DNA of 64,000 nt, taken from contig OZ007509.1 of NCBI GenBank assembly GCA_963931865.1, positions 19,746,227 to 19,810,226 on the forward strand. The letters are read 5' to 3'. The notes under the pieces were generated by a model. That model was not told where the DNA came from, did no database searches, and saw only the letters and a program-made list of their open reading frames with translations. Source of the stretch: Axinella damicornis (taxonomy: Eukaryota; Porifera; Demospongiae; Axinellida; Axinellidae). The position numbers and the translations under genes are program-made. Positions 10,841 through 21,819 of the stretch are shown here, one piece after another. Positions within the stretch are counted from its first letter, which is position 1; every line of letters starts with the position of its first letter.

Positions 10841-13416
10841 CTAGACAGTGATTGCTCCTATGAAGACAGCCTTTGTTCTCTTGATCTGGTCATCCTTCCC
10901 TCCGATGACCATCGTGGTGTTGGACGATAGCTGTACTGCAGTGCAGGAATACCGTGGCTCTGGCAGGTCTCCAGTCGTGATCCTGACCCAGGAGTTGGTG
11001 AGGGAGAGGAAAACATTGACGGCTGGGAAGGTAGTTTTGTTACCGTGACCTCCCACGGCTAACAGGTTTTCACTCAGGCTAGCTGCAGCAGGCACTTTCA
11101 GAGGGGTGTCAGGGAGGGTCTTCCAGACGGATGTGGGGCTAGCTGACTGGTGAGTAGGTGAGATGGCTTTCTGAACGAGGGAGGCAAGAGAAGCATACAG
11201 CACAGTGGTTACAGACTTGTCGTCAGCATCATTTCCCCCCAGTAGGTAGCAGGTGTCAGCGATAGTGACGGAGGATGTGAGGTAGTAAGGTGCAGGCAGG
11301 GGGTCGGCAGTGTACCACTGAGATGTTTCACTGCTGTACACCTCCACAGTGGCACAGACCACATTCTTGCTATCCTGGAGATCGGTAGCTCCCCCAATGG
11401 CGACGATGGCGGACTGGGTGGTGGCAACTGAATGTGTGAATCTAGCAGTTGGCATGGGCTGGAGGAACTCCTCCCACTCCTGGGATTCTTCTTTGAAGCG
11501 ATACACTTTATTAGTGGGACCACTGCCTAAAATCCAACCCCCCACTGTGATCATGTTTCCTGTGAACTGAGCCAAGGCAAAGCGGCACACATGGTGGGGA
11601 GGGAGGCGGCTCCACTCATCCTGGGATGTGTTGTACTGGAAGACATGATTTGCGTCATCAGGTTTCGCAGTAGCTCCCCCTCCCACGTAGACCTTCTCCC
11701 CCATCACCACAGCCTGTGCGTCGGACATCTCCACTGGTATATCGGCACACCTCGTCCACTGCAGCCTGGCCCGGGGGTGGAGGAGCTGGGGCTGGAGGGA
11801 GGGAAGTGATGTACATGTCAACTCAAGAGGCTGGAGGGCGGTGATTGGCACAAACGGTTTGTGTGGTGTGCATATCAGAGATCACGGAGCATTTTCTATT
11901 TAGGTATGGGCAAGGAAATTTAGCTAGGCCAAAGAAGCTACTAACCACCAAACCACACATGCAGATAGAATGATACTGCCTAGCAGTTCACCAAAATACT
12001 TCTCTTTTATATTTCTCATAGTCAAGCATAGCTCACCAATTATTGAGCCACGTCCTTTACACACAGAACAACATCGCTTAGCCATACCGTACTGAATGCT
12101 GTTTTGCGGCTCACTATTGGTATCTTGTCATACAGTAAACACTGGTTAATCAGTACATGCACTGCTTATGACTGTAGATGTTAAACAAATATGCACCTAA
12201 TAGAGGACGTATGCTAATATGCACCTAATAGAGGACGTATGCTAATATGCACCTAATAGAGGACGTATGCTAATATGCACCTGATAGAGGAGGTATGCTA
12301 ATATGCACCTAATAGAGGACATATGCTAAGTAAGGGGTGCAGTAGCTGATTGTATACCACTCTGACCTGTGACGTTGATTGTGACGGTGGCAGTTGGTGA
12401 GGCTGAGTAGTTGACAGCCTTTGGATTTGTGATTGCAGGGTGTTGACTTCAGACCTCAAAGACTGGTTTTCAGACCTGATTGTTTTAGCATTGCGAAGTA
12501 GCTCAATCATGTTGGGGACAGCTGGAAGCCTTCTGGACATAATGGTGCTGACGACTTCACGTGCCTCAGGTCTCCGAGCCGGCATGTTGCTGAGGCACTG
12601 GTGAATCAACCCCATCAGGGGATGGTCGTTGCCAATCTCCTGGAGGTATTCCACCCGGCGCTCAACTTCAGAGACAGGGATGATTGCATCAGGGTTTTGT
12701 GGATCAGGACGGAACGCATTGTCAGGAAATGGCCACCTTCCACAGAAGATGTGGATGATCAGGACTCCATAGGAGTAGATGTCGATTTTGGAGGTGTACT
12801 TTGGTTTTGCTATGAGAGCCTCTGGTGGCATGTAGCAGGGGGTGCCAGGAGCTTTCGTCTGTGTCGTCTGGGTCATTCGGGCAGGGGTCAGGTTGAGGAT
12901 CTTTGCCACTCCCAGGTCTGAGAGTTTGGCGTTGATGTTGGACGTGAGGAGAATGTTATTGGCGGAGAGATCGCGGTGGACTATCGGTGGAGAATGCTCA
13001 TGCAAGTGGAGTAAACCCAGGGCCACGTCACGCAATATTCCATAGCTGATCTCCTTGGGTAGGACACCATACCTCTCTAGACAGGCGGAAAGGGTGGTGT
13101 GGAGGTACTCCATCACCAGCACAGGCAGTGGGGAGCCCTGCTCGAAGCACACACCGAGGAACTGTACAATACACGGGTGGTGTAGTCCACCGAGGAGCTC
13201 ACATTCACCTGCAAAGCGCTCCAGCATGGCTGCTTGTTCATTGGGTGTGGCTGAGTTAAACAAGATGTCATGGATCTTCTTGCCCACACACTTCAACCTA
13301 TGAAACTCGAGCTCTTTAACCACCGCATACGACCCATGCCCCACCTCTCTACCCGTATCATGAACTCCATCAAGTTCAAACCTCCTCAGAGCACCAGTTG
13401 CACCTCCTGTGGCCAT
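10841..13416 (-). CDS. Kinase-kelch fusion protein, copy 2
   Basis: Exon 1 at 13416-12367 codes the kinase and exon 2 at about 11830-10841 the kelch propeller. The donor at 12366 (CACAG then GTCAGA) and an acceptor after CCCTCCAG near 11831 give an in-phase join of about 679 residues; an acceptor a few codons later is also possible. The kinase keeps the glycine loop GHGSYAVV, HRDLSANN, DLG instead of DFG, and GTPCYMPPEAL. It ends in a Gln/Ser-rich segment that differs from copy 1 and is shorter. The propeller again has about six blades with the same tryptophan positions. Sequence is very close to copy 1 in the kinase core and more diverged in the coiled-coil tail and blade loops, which suggests divergence of partner binding. 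The intron (about 540 bp) carries a 28-bp tandem repeat. Function is inferred from domains only. Confidence 0.82.
12189..12328. repeat. 28-bp tandem repeat, five copies, in kelch-kinase copy 2 intron
   Basis: The unit ATATGCACCTAATAGAGGAC followed by GTATGCTA repeats head to tail about five times with one or two base changes. There are no spacers, so it is a minisatellite and not a CRISPR array. It starts about 40 bases outside exon 1 of the gene. Confidence 0.9.
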
Positions 13417-13439
13417 CTTTGTGCTTCACAAACACTGCA

Positions 13440-13890
13440 GAGAAAATGGGGTGGATGCTTGACCTGTTGTCATATGATCTGTGAACTAGCTATATATAAT
13501 CTCATGAATATGTGACAATAAGTAGATGAGGGCATTCTTATGCTAGTTTGACCAGCTGTTTTGGCCTGGTGTTCGAGGGCTATTGAACGTAGGAATGTCA
13601 TGCATGCAAAACACTGGAGTTAGTTGATCAGCTTGTTCTAGCTAGCTACATAACAAAAGGCCAGATTCAGGACTGAGCATACCCATGTAAAATATTTGCC
13701 ACTTAAAATATGTCACAGTCTCAGGGCAGCTGTCAGCGGCCTGCATGGTCAACTTCATGGTCTGAAACTCTTCTGAAAGCATGTCCCAGAGCCCCTGCTA
13801 CACACACACTATAATGATATTACATTATGATCACATTACATTCCCTCCACTAGACTAATTATTATAACAAGACACAGGTATGTATAGAAT
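13440..13890. repeat. Duplicated array-joint sequence, footprint of a further kelch-kinase copy
   Basis: Upstream-type flank (GACCTGTTGTCATATGATCT, CTCATGAATATGTGAC) is followed by downstream-type flank (CAGCTTGTTCTA, ATTTGCCA, TACATTCCCTCCACTAG, AACAAGACACAGG). This parallels 10320-10740 and the downstream flank at 3390-3420. After 13890 a kelch exon would be expected but is absent, which suggests a copy was deleted. Confidence 0.6.
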
Positions 13891-15125
13891 ACAGCAATGA
13901 TTATTGCTTGCAGTAAAGATCACTCGACCCTCAAGGCAATGGCACAGTTAGCCGCACCTCTCTTCATGGCTGTCTTGCATGATCTGGATAGCCATGTCAT
14001 CGGATATTATTATTCAACCATCAACCATACCATGCATCACAGGCAACCTCTCCCAGGAAGAAAGCCTACCAGCTGGCGGAGAGGGGCTAGCGGCTAGACT
14101 GACCAGCTCGCTGCTAGGGAGTGGTGCAATGTGTCTGGATGAAAGGAGGTGCAAAACTTGTGAGCAGCAGGCAACGTACTCCACTGGCCGCCATCTTGCC
14201 CAGGCAATGGGAAGGGTGTGGAGTCATTCTCTTATACAAGTGTCGCTGCTTACCAGTTTCTGCTGGTATGTTTATACAGAATCATTTGATAATGTACACG
14301 ACTTGCCCAATAGAGGAAATTTCCTGCATGTGATGTAGTTGAACCTGAAGTGGACTTCAATCGATCCCTGTTTAGCAATGACTTCCACTCTAGATCTCCT
14401 CTCACAAAGGAGCAAAGTGGAGACAATCATCAATGGAGAGGAGGCATCTAGTTCCAAACTGCCTGGTAGTCCAGTCATCCCCCAAATGTACTACTCCCAT
14501 GCATCTAATCATAATAGCCCATTATGATTTATACACCATGCATTATTACTCATTCTGTATTGCTCAACTGTCGATTATCAAGTGTGCTGTCAGTGTTTGA
14601 ACATTAACAGCAGCTGATTACATCATACTATGATTATGGCAGTTTTGAACACCTTGTTTACTTAGCCTCGTTCCTAGGCCCATGCTACTCTTCATGCAAC
14701 CAAAAACTTCAAAAATCCAGGTCTTGTTGCCATAAGACGGTGTGGCACCTTTAGTCTGAACACCCCAGGTTAGACTCGCAGCATGGCAAACACAGAGGGC
14801 TACATGTATACAAGGATGAGTTTGTTCACATGGTACGACGTGGTGTCACTAACTTCACTTCCTGTCATATCATGCATGATCTACTATAGCTTTGTGTTAG
14901 GCACCACTTAGCCTCGTTCCCAGGCTCGAGACTGAGAACCTGTGAACAGGGCTAGGCACCACTGGCCTTGAAATGTATTCCTAGAGTAGGCATGGTGTGA
15001 TGTGCATCCCGACACCACTGGCCTTCAAAACGTATTCCTAGAGTAGGCCATGCCATGGTGTGATGTGCATCCCGACACCACTGGCCTTCAAAACGTATTC
15101 CTACAGAGTGAAGTACATGTAGGTC
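13891..15125. other. Intergenic DNA, repeats only
   Basis: No recognisable gene. It contains fragments of the foldback sequence seen at 10454-10510 and several TAGCCTCGTTCCCAGG-type strings (14663, 14908) that belong to the small inverted-repeat family also found at 38355. Confidence 0.5.
14957..15110. repeat. Tandem repeat of about 55-60 bp, three copies
   Basis: CACCACTGGCCTT, then GTATTCCTA and CATGGTGTGATGTGCATCCC, occur in series three times; the last copy is incomplete. Confidence 0.85.
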
Positions 15126-15233
15126 TAGTCTCATTCCCAGACTGTTTATCCAGCGCGTGTATCGCTTACAGTATAACGTGCGGATACTAAAAGCGATCCG
15201 TGCTGGGGTTGGTTGGGTCTGGGACCGAGACTA
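15126..15233. mobile_element. Small inverted-repeat element (MITE-like)
   Basis: The segment starts TAGTCTCATTCCCAGAC and ends GTCTGGGACCGAGACTA, an imperfect inverted repeat of 17 bp. It is the same family as the hairpins at 44392-44463 and 59896-59967, which share the GGGGTTGGTT-GGGTCTGGG half. It has no coding capacity. Confidence 0.7.
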
Positions 15234-15354
15234 ATGTAGGTCATGCCACATGATGAGCATCGTGACAAATAACAAAACAGGTGTGTATGTAATAAAGGAT
15301 GGGTATTCATGAGTTGCCCAATGCAGCCAAGGTTCTGAACACCACACCACCAGT

Positions 15355-15696
15355 TCAGTATCTGTCTCTGCTTCGTGATCGCCTGCGGTAGTCACGGTCG
15401 CGGGATCTGGAGCGGGAACGCCTCCTGTCGTAATCACGGTCACGAGATCTGGAGCGGGAACGTCTCCTGTCGTAATCTCTTGAACGAGAGCGGGAGCGTC
15501 GGCGATCATAATCTGGGGACAAAAAGGACACAAAACACTGTATCAACCCAGGTACATTAATTGCAGTACAAGGTGGAGGGGGTCAACTCACTGCCACTCA
15601 ATACACAAGAGACTTGACATACAAACCTCGGTCAGAGTCTCTGTCCCTGCTGTAGTTATCATCCTTGCGATCACGATCCTTACGGTAGTCATACTG

Positions 15697-15757
<61 letters not shown>

Positions 15758-15758
15758 T

Positions 15759-15793
<35 letters not shown>

Positions 15794-18132
15794 AGAGGCT
15801 AGTACCTTTTATGCTTAGCCATTGGCATGCTATCTGTGAGAAGTTCACATGCTACTATAGCAGACATCAGAAAACTGCCATATGTGACTCCCAGTCCGGT
15901 GAACCCAGACCTTCAATAGGGTTGATGGGGCGGTATCATGCACTACTTGGATTTGTTCCACTGCAGAAATCCTTGCAGTCCTGCAGTATGTCATCACTAT
16001 AGTCCTGCAGTATGTCATCACTATCAATACATTAAGATTTATACCATGTGTTTGTCTGTCTGTGTGTGTGTGTGTAACGGAAGTGGGATGTTCGTGGGGC
16101 GGGACTAGACTAGTGACACGCAACCTTCGTACCATTGAACCTCGAACTTCATGCAACATTGGGCATGGGCTAGCTGGAAGCTTCTAGCAATATCGGTGAG
16201 CAGCAGTCAAAGCGGACGCAATCTGGGAGCTGCAGGTGAAGCCGGAGCAGCAGTTGAGGCGGACGCAATCGAGGAGCAACAGCCAAAGCGGACACAATCG
16301 GGGAGCAGTTGAAACGGACGTAATCGGGGAGCTGAGCAGCTGAAGCAGACACAAGTGGCGAGCAGCAGCTGAAGCGGACGAAAACCGGGAGCAGCAGTTG
16401 AAGTGGATCGAGGCAATTGGCGAGCAGCAGCTGAAGCCGGGACGCATGCAATCGGGGAGCAGCAGCTCTGACAGAGAGCTGTCCGGCGCCGAATTACTCA
16501 CGTATAGGCGAACAAGGGGGGAAGCTAACTCGCTCCTACACACCAAGTACTCGTGCATTAGAGTTGGTTGACAACCACTTTCACCTCACCTTTGGCCCTC
16601 TAGCCCACTCCACGACAATGTTTGCACCCATAAAGTCCCGGCCATGTTCACCACGAATGGCATCCTAGAGTGAGAGAGGTGCGTTTACCACCACCTCAGG
16701 CCCTCGTCTTACACCAGATGATGACATTATACGGGTACAGTGGAACCCTCTGTTCACAAGTCTCATGACCCAACCAACAACGGAAGAGTCTGGTGACACA
16801 AGCCCAAAGCCTTGCGCTTGCAGAAGCACCGAACCCTTGTATATGTAAAGACAGAAGTTGAACCCCAGGAAGCCATTCAATGCGTTTTTGAAGGTCTATG
16901 GCGACTAAGCGTATGGCCAGACAATGACTGCCAGTACAGCACGGACTTCTGGCTGTAGGGAAAGGCCCTGAAGGCACACAGCACATACAAAGTCACGGTT
17001 TTGCAAAGGCACTTGACTCGTCCACATCCTTTCACTACCACATTATTGCTGCTTCCACTGTCTCTGTCAAATTCTGAAGCAAGCACAAGGATTTAGGCAT
17101 GTCACCAGACCCTCTTTGCATGTGCTGAAGGGTCTAGGCAAGAGACTAGGTTTCAGACACCATGGGACCACAAAGTGAGCTGATAAGAGAGGCATCATTT
17201 CATGGGTGAATTTACACGGGGAAGGTATGCTTGGGACATTTAAAATTTCAGGGGTCTATGACAGCAGGGTTCCACTGTATAAGATGAAAGTATGTGCTTG
17301 AAGACCAAATGAACATCCAGTACGATTCAATCATATTGGTGTGTAACCACTTTCAGTGGTTTGTGTGGCATACACTGAGCATGTCTGGGCAGGTTTGGTG
17401 GAGAAAAGTGGCTAGGAATGATCTTTAGGTAGCATCCACCGGTAGAGAGGGCTAGGCGGCAGCTGGTTGGGCTAGAGACACGTTTAGTGATCGACTGATG
17501 GTGTTAACGCTGCATGGCACACTACTCGTCTAGTGAGGAGGATCAGCCCTTATAAGGTAGCGTTTGGTCAGGAGGGTAGGAACCGCTCTCGGTAGATGTG
17601 GGTATGAAGAATAGGGAGGAGGGGGGAGGGATCACAAGTAGGGGTTTGGACGGTGAGGACAGTGGCGGGTGGAAGCAAAGTGCCTGTCACAAGTGGTACA
17701 TAATAGATGAACAGAGAAAGCAGAACAGCATACACATTATCCATGGGAGAGTACAAACCAGACAATCACACAAGACAGACCCACAGGTCCTTCCTTACCT
17801 CAGCATCTCGTCTATCCTCGTACTCAAGAAATCCATAAGCTGAACAGGGTGTGAAAATTATACATGACAGTCATACAAAAACTGGAGATTGCAAAGCTGT
17901 TTCAAGTAGGGATTCAAGCTGTAACTCACCCATCTTGATGCCTGCATACAACAGGGAAAGAAAGACAAAGATGATCTATCAATACAGCCGCCATTTTATC
18001 TGGCAAAAAGTTGCGATCTAGCTCACCTTGTTTCACGTCACACCTGGTCATCTTCCCGTACTTGTAGAAGATGTCCTCCAAGTCTCTGGCCCTCGTGCCG
18101 CGAGGGAGCCTCCCAACAAACAGCTGAGACAT
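15355..18132 (-). CDS. SR-type splicing factor (RRM plus RS domain)
   Basis: Six exons are predicted: 18132-18027, 17941-17930, 17839-17799, 16664-16590, 15693-15627 and 15512-15355. All junctions agree in phase and give 152 residues. Residues 1-78 are one RRM: RNP2-like QLFVGRLP (3-10), RNP1-like AYGFLEYE (40-47), then RRDAEDAIRG and a final strand IVVEWARGPK. The tail is rich in Arg-Ser and Arg-Asp, with repeated YDRRRSRSRSRD units, typical of SR proteins that bind exonic enhancers and recruit the spliceosome in the nucleus. The second exon is a 12-nt microexon adding four residues just before RNP1. All introns are GT-AG. A possible alternative first exon lies at 18955-19005. The exact paralogue group within the SRSF family cannot be settled from this view. 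Confidence 0.85.
15698..15792. repeat. (GT)n followed by 34-base poly-G in SR-gene intron
   Basis: About 58 bases of GT repeat run into G34 (15759-15792). It lies in the intron directly upstream of the exon at 15693, so the transcribed strand has a poly-C/CA tract close to the acceptor. Confidence 0.9.
16196..16475. repeat. Minisatellite of about 30 bp (GAGCAGCAG-TGAAGCGGACG)
   Basis: About nine imperfect units of GGGAGCAGCAGTTGAAGCGG followed by ACGCAATC, lying in the intron between the fourth and fifth SR-gene exons. Frames of 69-124 codons on the - strand are by-products. Confidence 0.8.
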
Positions 18133-18886
18133 CGTCCCCTATAACTCAATTCACACATACAAACTCACAACACCACGACAGCTGTGTCCGTTCTCCTCCG
18201 CCTACTTCCGCCCACTATACTTGTACACTTCCGTAGATACTACGGATACTTAATGGCTGCTGTTGCAACTTTCCAAGTGCGTAGGAGATGTATCCATGCC
18301 ACCTTGTCCGCCCTTTCCTTGCACTCCCCCAGGTAGTTCTAAACTTAGTCATTTCATTCTGTTAGAAGTCTAAGAAGTGCAGACTGACTTTCCATGTGGT
18401 ACCGAGACTAGTGGTGCCCATGGACTTTCATCGCAATGGCCACTCGGCCATGTGAAACACAGCTGTTGTTGTCAGGGGTCATTCCATAATGCGCTGTATT
18501 TTCACCTGCAACTATGCTATAGACCAGCCGGTTGCATTGTGACATTTTACTCATAAGATTATGCTACACTCTCATGCACTCTGTCCTTGGCGCCAGTCGC
18601 CATTTCAATACAAGCTCAGTGGTGATAGTATGCACCACACAGGGTTCATCAGCTCCCAGCTCCAATATGCAGGCCGAACCCTGGTAGGTCATTTGTGAAT
18701 AGAGATAAGTATTGAGCTTATTCGTAACTTCCACAAATGAAATGCGTCCAATCCAAGAAGCTTTCTTCAGTTGGACAACTCATGAATAAATGCAGGTGTG
18801 ATGTAATCGTTTACCACATGGTATGGGAAAAAATTGTGCTGCGTAAATAATTAATGTTTGAGTACTTACGAATGGCCTACAAAGAT
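18133..18886. other. 5' region of the SR gene, nothing else recognised
   Basis: No convincing coding segment. The base run just upstream of the SR start (GAGTTATAG then GGGACG) also looks like a splice acceptor on the - strand, which would allow an upstream first exon. Confidence 0.4.
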
Positions 18887-18889
18887 TCT

Positions 18890-19200
18890 GACTACACCAT
18901 TGTGATCGCTATCATGCACTGACCGAAACGTACAAACTAAACGCTTAAACTCACCTTGGTGGTAGCTAGAGATACAAGCGCTTTTGTCTTCCTGTAGGCA
19001 GCCATTGCTCAAGCGCTCTCTTTGACTTTCGTTGCCAGTACAGCCCTTTTATGAAAGGCCCGGAAAAGTTTCTGACCATACCGGTGTGATCGCCATCATT
19101 CACTGATGCTTATGTGTCGAAACTCACAGTGCTGGCGAAGTTGTGATAGTTTTTTTGTCTTTCCTTTGGCTGCCATTGCTTGCTGAGCATGGTCATCACG
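18890..19200. repeat. Two-copy direct repeat carrying possible first exons (- strand)
   Basis: About 120 bp is duplicated: 18885-19005 and 19075-19175 share TCTGAC-A-ACC, TGTGATCGC-ATCAT-CACTGA, and GGCAGCCATTGCT/GGCTGCCATTGCT. On the - strand the first copy reads ATG GCT GCC and runs open for 17 codons (MAAYRKTKALVSLATTK) to a good donor, GTGAGT, at 18955. The second copy (ATG at 19175) keeps the GTGAGT, but the preceding bases have changed so that its phase differs. Confidence 0.55.
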
Positions 19201-19455
19201 TGACATATTGGAATGAGCTGTAATACCAGCTTGCGCTGCGTGTGAGTTACACCGGCTACCAGTAGTGCGGTTTCCACTTGTAATAATAGAGAGCGAGATT
19301 GAATGTAAAGAGTGGATGAGTCTGTGAAATTGTCGCTATGCTTAGGACTTTCAGGGCCCAATCTGTACACTCATCATGTACCCCATGGTGACATCAGTGT
19401 GATTTCTATCTCTTGACAGTAGTCTTGTCATTTACTACAACATACATACATACAG

Positions 19456-20083
19456 GAAACTGAAGAGCTGTGTACCTATTGCTCTGAAGTCAGAACATGC
19501 AAGCACTCAGGCAGCGGCAACTGAAGTTCTGTTGTATGTAAACACAAAAGCCAAGCCAAAGTATTTCAAGCTGATTGCCATTGTATCTGGAGTCCAACTG
19601 TTCTTCTGGGCCTATTTGTCATATTTTGCACTCACAGAATTCAATGGTAGAGATAAGCAACCAACAAAACGTGACCATGAGATCGAAGTGAGCACTACTG
19701 CTGGCCAGACGGATGAAAAGGCCCACAGCTCCTGGTTTACATCACCGAAGTGGCGAATTGCAATGTCTCTTCTTTCCCTGAGTGCTGGTGTGTTCTTTGT
19801 CATAACTGCCAACATGTATCCGCTGAGGTGTGTACACAGACTCTACTTCATTCAGCGTTCAAGTGCTGCACAAATACACACCTTCACTCCATTTGGCTCC
19901 GTAAGAAAGCTCCAAGTTCCTCTCGGGGATATTACTTGCACTGGAGAGCGATCATCAACTAGGGCCCAGCTGGCTCTCAAAGTCAGAGACTATCCACTGT
20001 TCTTTCTGCTTGATAAACAAGGGACGTTTGTAGCTCCTAGGATGTTTGACACTCTTATTGCCTCCAGGAAGAGGGTTGTGTAG
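19456..20083 (+). CDS. TMEM223: TMEM223-like mitochondrial membrane protein (5' end incomplete)
   Basis: The last exon opens after an acceptor at 19454-19455 and runs to TAG at 20081-20083, coding about 208 residues. The frame includes a hydrophobic segment near FKLIAIVSGVQLFFWAYLSY, a polar loop, a second hydrophobic segment (WRIAMSLLSLSAGVFFVITA), then a conserved soluble region with FTPFG, VPLGDITC, VRDYPLFFLLDK and MFDTLIAS. The order and the FLLDK-G-F---LFD motif match human TMEM223, a two-pass inner-mitochondrial-membrane protein reported in respiratory complex IV biogenesis. No ATG lies in frame between the upstream stop at 19400 and the membrane segment, so a first exon with the start and mitochondrial signal must lie upstream and is not located. 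Its neighbours are unrelated in function. Confidence 0.82.
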
Positions 20084-20917
20084 TGATACCACTCTACATT
20101 TTATGTACTAACAAGCTACTGGAATGTCATGTGAAAATGGAATTGTAATTTGCACTACCAATATATTATTTGCAGTTACCATTGAACTATCTGAGATGTG
20201 AAGCAGATTGCACTGCAAGCTAGTGGTTCAGGTCAGTTGTACTGTGTTACAGACTCAACACAGCAAGTGAATGGAACTGTGTCGTGCACTGGGCTATGTA
20301 CCTGGTCCTGACAAGAGTTCAGCGTGTGAGTGTGGACACTATTGAGTAGCTAGCTACTGGCCAAATGGTGTGGTTGTTTGTGATGAAGAAACTGTCACAT
20401 ACTTCTATAGAGTACTGCATGACCTACAGTGGTGTGAACAATGAGCAGCAAATGCCCCTAGAGCTGCATGCGTGTAGTATCGAAATAATTAGCGGCTATA
20501 GATAATGGTACAAAGGAGATGAAAAGAAGCTCTGTACTCCCTTTCCTTGATGTAACTGTTTCAGTACTGTCAGGATGTACACAAAGATGGATGTGACAAG
20601 GTATGTTGTGGGTTCAAATAGCGAAGCTGATAGAACCACAAAGATTACTAATTCGGTCCTTGTATAATGCCCTGTAGCTAAATTCATCTGCAAATGCGTG
20701 CAGTTGGGATGGGCTGAAGTATTTCTTGGTTTGAGTAAACAAGGAGAAAAAGTGGGGATACGGCTGTAAATGAAGCACTGCCACACAGTCTGTAACATGG
20801 TGGTGTTTACCACTTTTGAATGAGCTGGGAGTTAGATAAAATCATCCAACAGGGGTATTGCTGCTACGCTAGCGCTGGGAGAGAAGGGCTGTATCAACCA
20901 AGAGTGCAAACCGTTGC
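20084..20917. other. Intergenic DNA downstream of TMEM223-like gene
   Basis: Probably the 3' UTR at the left end; nothing else is recognised. The open frame at 20496-20813 on the - strand shows no domain. Confidence 0.45.
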
Positions 20918-21290
20918 TGCAGTACCAGCTGCAGTACCAGCTGCAGTACCAGCTGCAGTACCAGCTGCAGTACCAGCTGCAGTACCAGCTGCAGTACCAG
21001 CTCTGTGGTACCAGCTCTGTAGTACCAGCTGCAGTACCAGCTGCAGTACCAGCTGCAGTACCAGCTGCAGTACCAGCTGCAGTACCAGCTGCAGTACCAG
21101 CCGCGGTACCAGCTGCGGTACCAGCTGCAGTACCAGCTGCAGTACCAGCTCTGTGGTACCAGCTCTGTAGTACCAGCTCTGTAGTACCAGCTGCAGTACC
21201 AGCTGCAGTACCAGCTGCAGTACCAGCTGCAGTACCAGCTGCAGTACCAGCTGCAGTACTAGCTGCAGTACCAGCTGCAGTACCAGCTGA
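20918..21290. repeat. 12-bp minisatellite (AGCTGCAGTACC), about 30 copies
   Basis: Nearly perfect head-to-tail copies of AGCTGCAGTACC with a few AGCTCTGTGGTACC or AGCTCTGTAGTACC variants. The unit contains overlapping palindromes (CAGCTG, CTGCAG, GTAC), so either strand can fold or cruciform. Because 12 is a multiple of three and no stop occurs, frames on both strands stay open and read AVPA, GTAA or LVLQ repeats. Confidence 0.95.
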
Positions 21291-21819
21291 ATCGTGCCAA
21301 TACCTCTGAACTCTGTCTGATATTGACTTGATGATGACAGAGACAATCATCATCTTACTCATATGCACTTTGTAATGGCAAGAATAATATTCAGTAAAAT
21401 ATTTAATGGTATATAGCTGATAATTGGTGCAGGAGGTTGTGCGTGGCTGCATGGACACAACAATAATGAGGTTTTATCAATCAAGTTACTTGCAGAAATT
21501 CAAACTTCATCCGGTTTGCTACTGGAGAGACAACAATTAAGAATTAGCAAGAGTCTTCTCAAAATTAATAGTTAGTTATACTTACATAATTAAATATTTC
21601 CCTCCCCATAGTCTTTGCTATCTGTTGGCCTCATATTGAAAGAGGCTTCTAGTCTCAAATGGCTATAGGCTGAATGCTGTTAGCTATAGTGTTGACTTAC
21701 CCAAGGCAAGGTTGGAACCTAGCTCCAAAGGCCTAGGAATCAGGCTATATTGGACTCACATAATTTAGTCTACCCATGCAGAATCTGTCATTAAAGTTGC
21801 AAACACACCCTCCAGTTAC
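21291..21819. other. Downstream flank of filamin-like copy 1
   Basis: No gene recognised. It would contain the 3' UTR of the - strand filamin-like gene that stops at 21820. Confidence 0.45.

Noticed and set aside
12189..12328. Possible CRISPR-like array of 28-bp repeats
   Set aside because: The repeats are directly adjacent without spacers and lie in an intron of a eukaryotic gene.
16184..16558. Frames of 69-124 codons on the - strand rich in Ala, Ser and Leu
   Set aside because: By-products of the 30-bp minisatellite inside an SR-gene intron.
20820..21458. Long frames of AVPA, AGTAAGT and LVLQ repeats on both strands
   Set aside because: Artefacts of the 12-bp tandem repeat; no domain, start context or splice structure.
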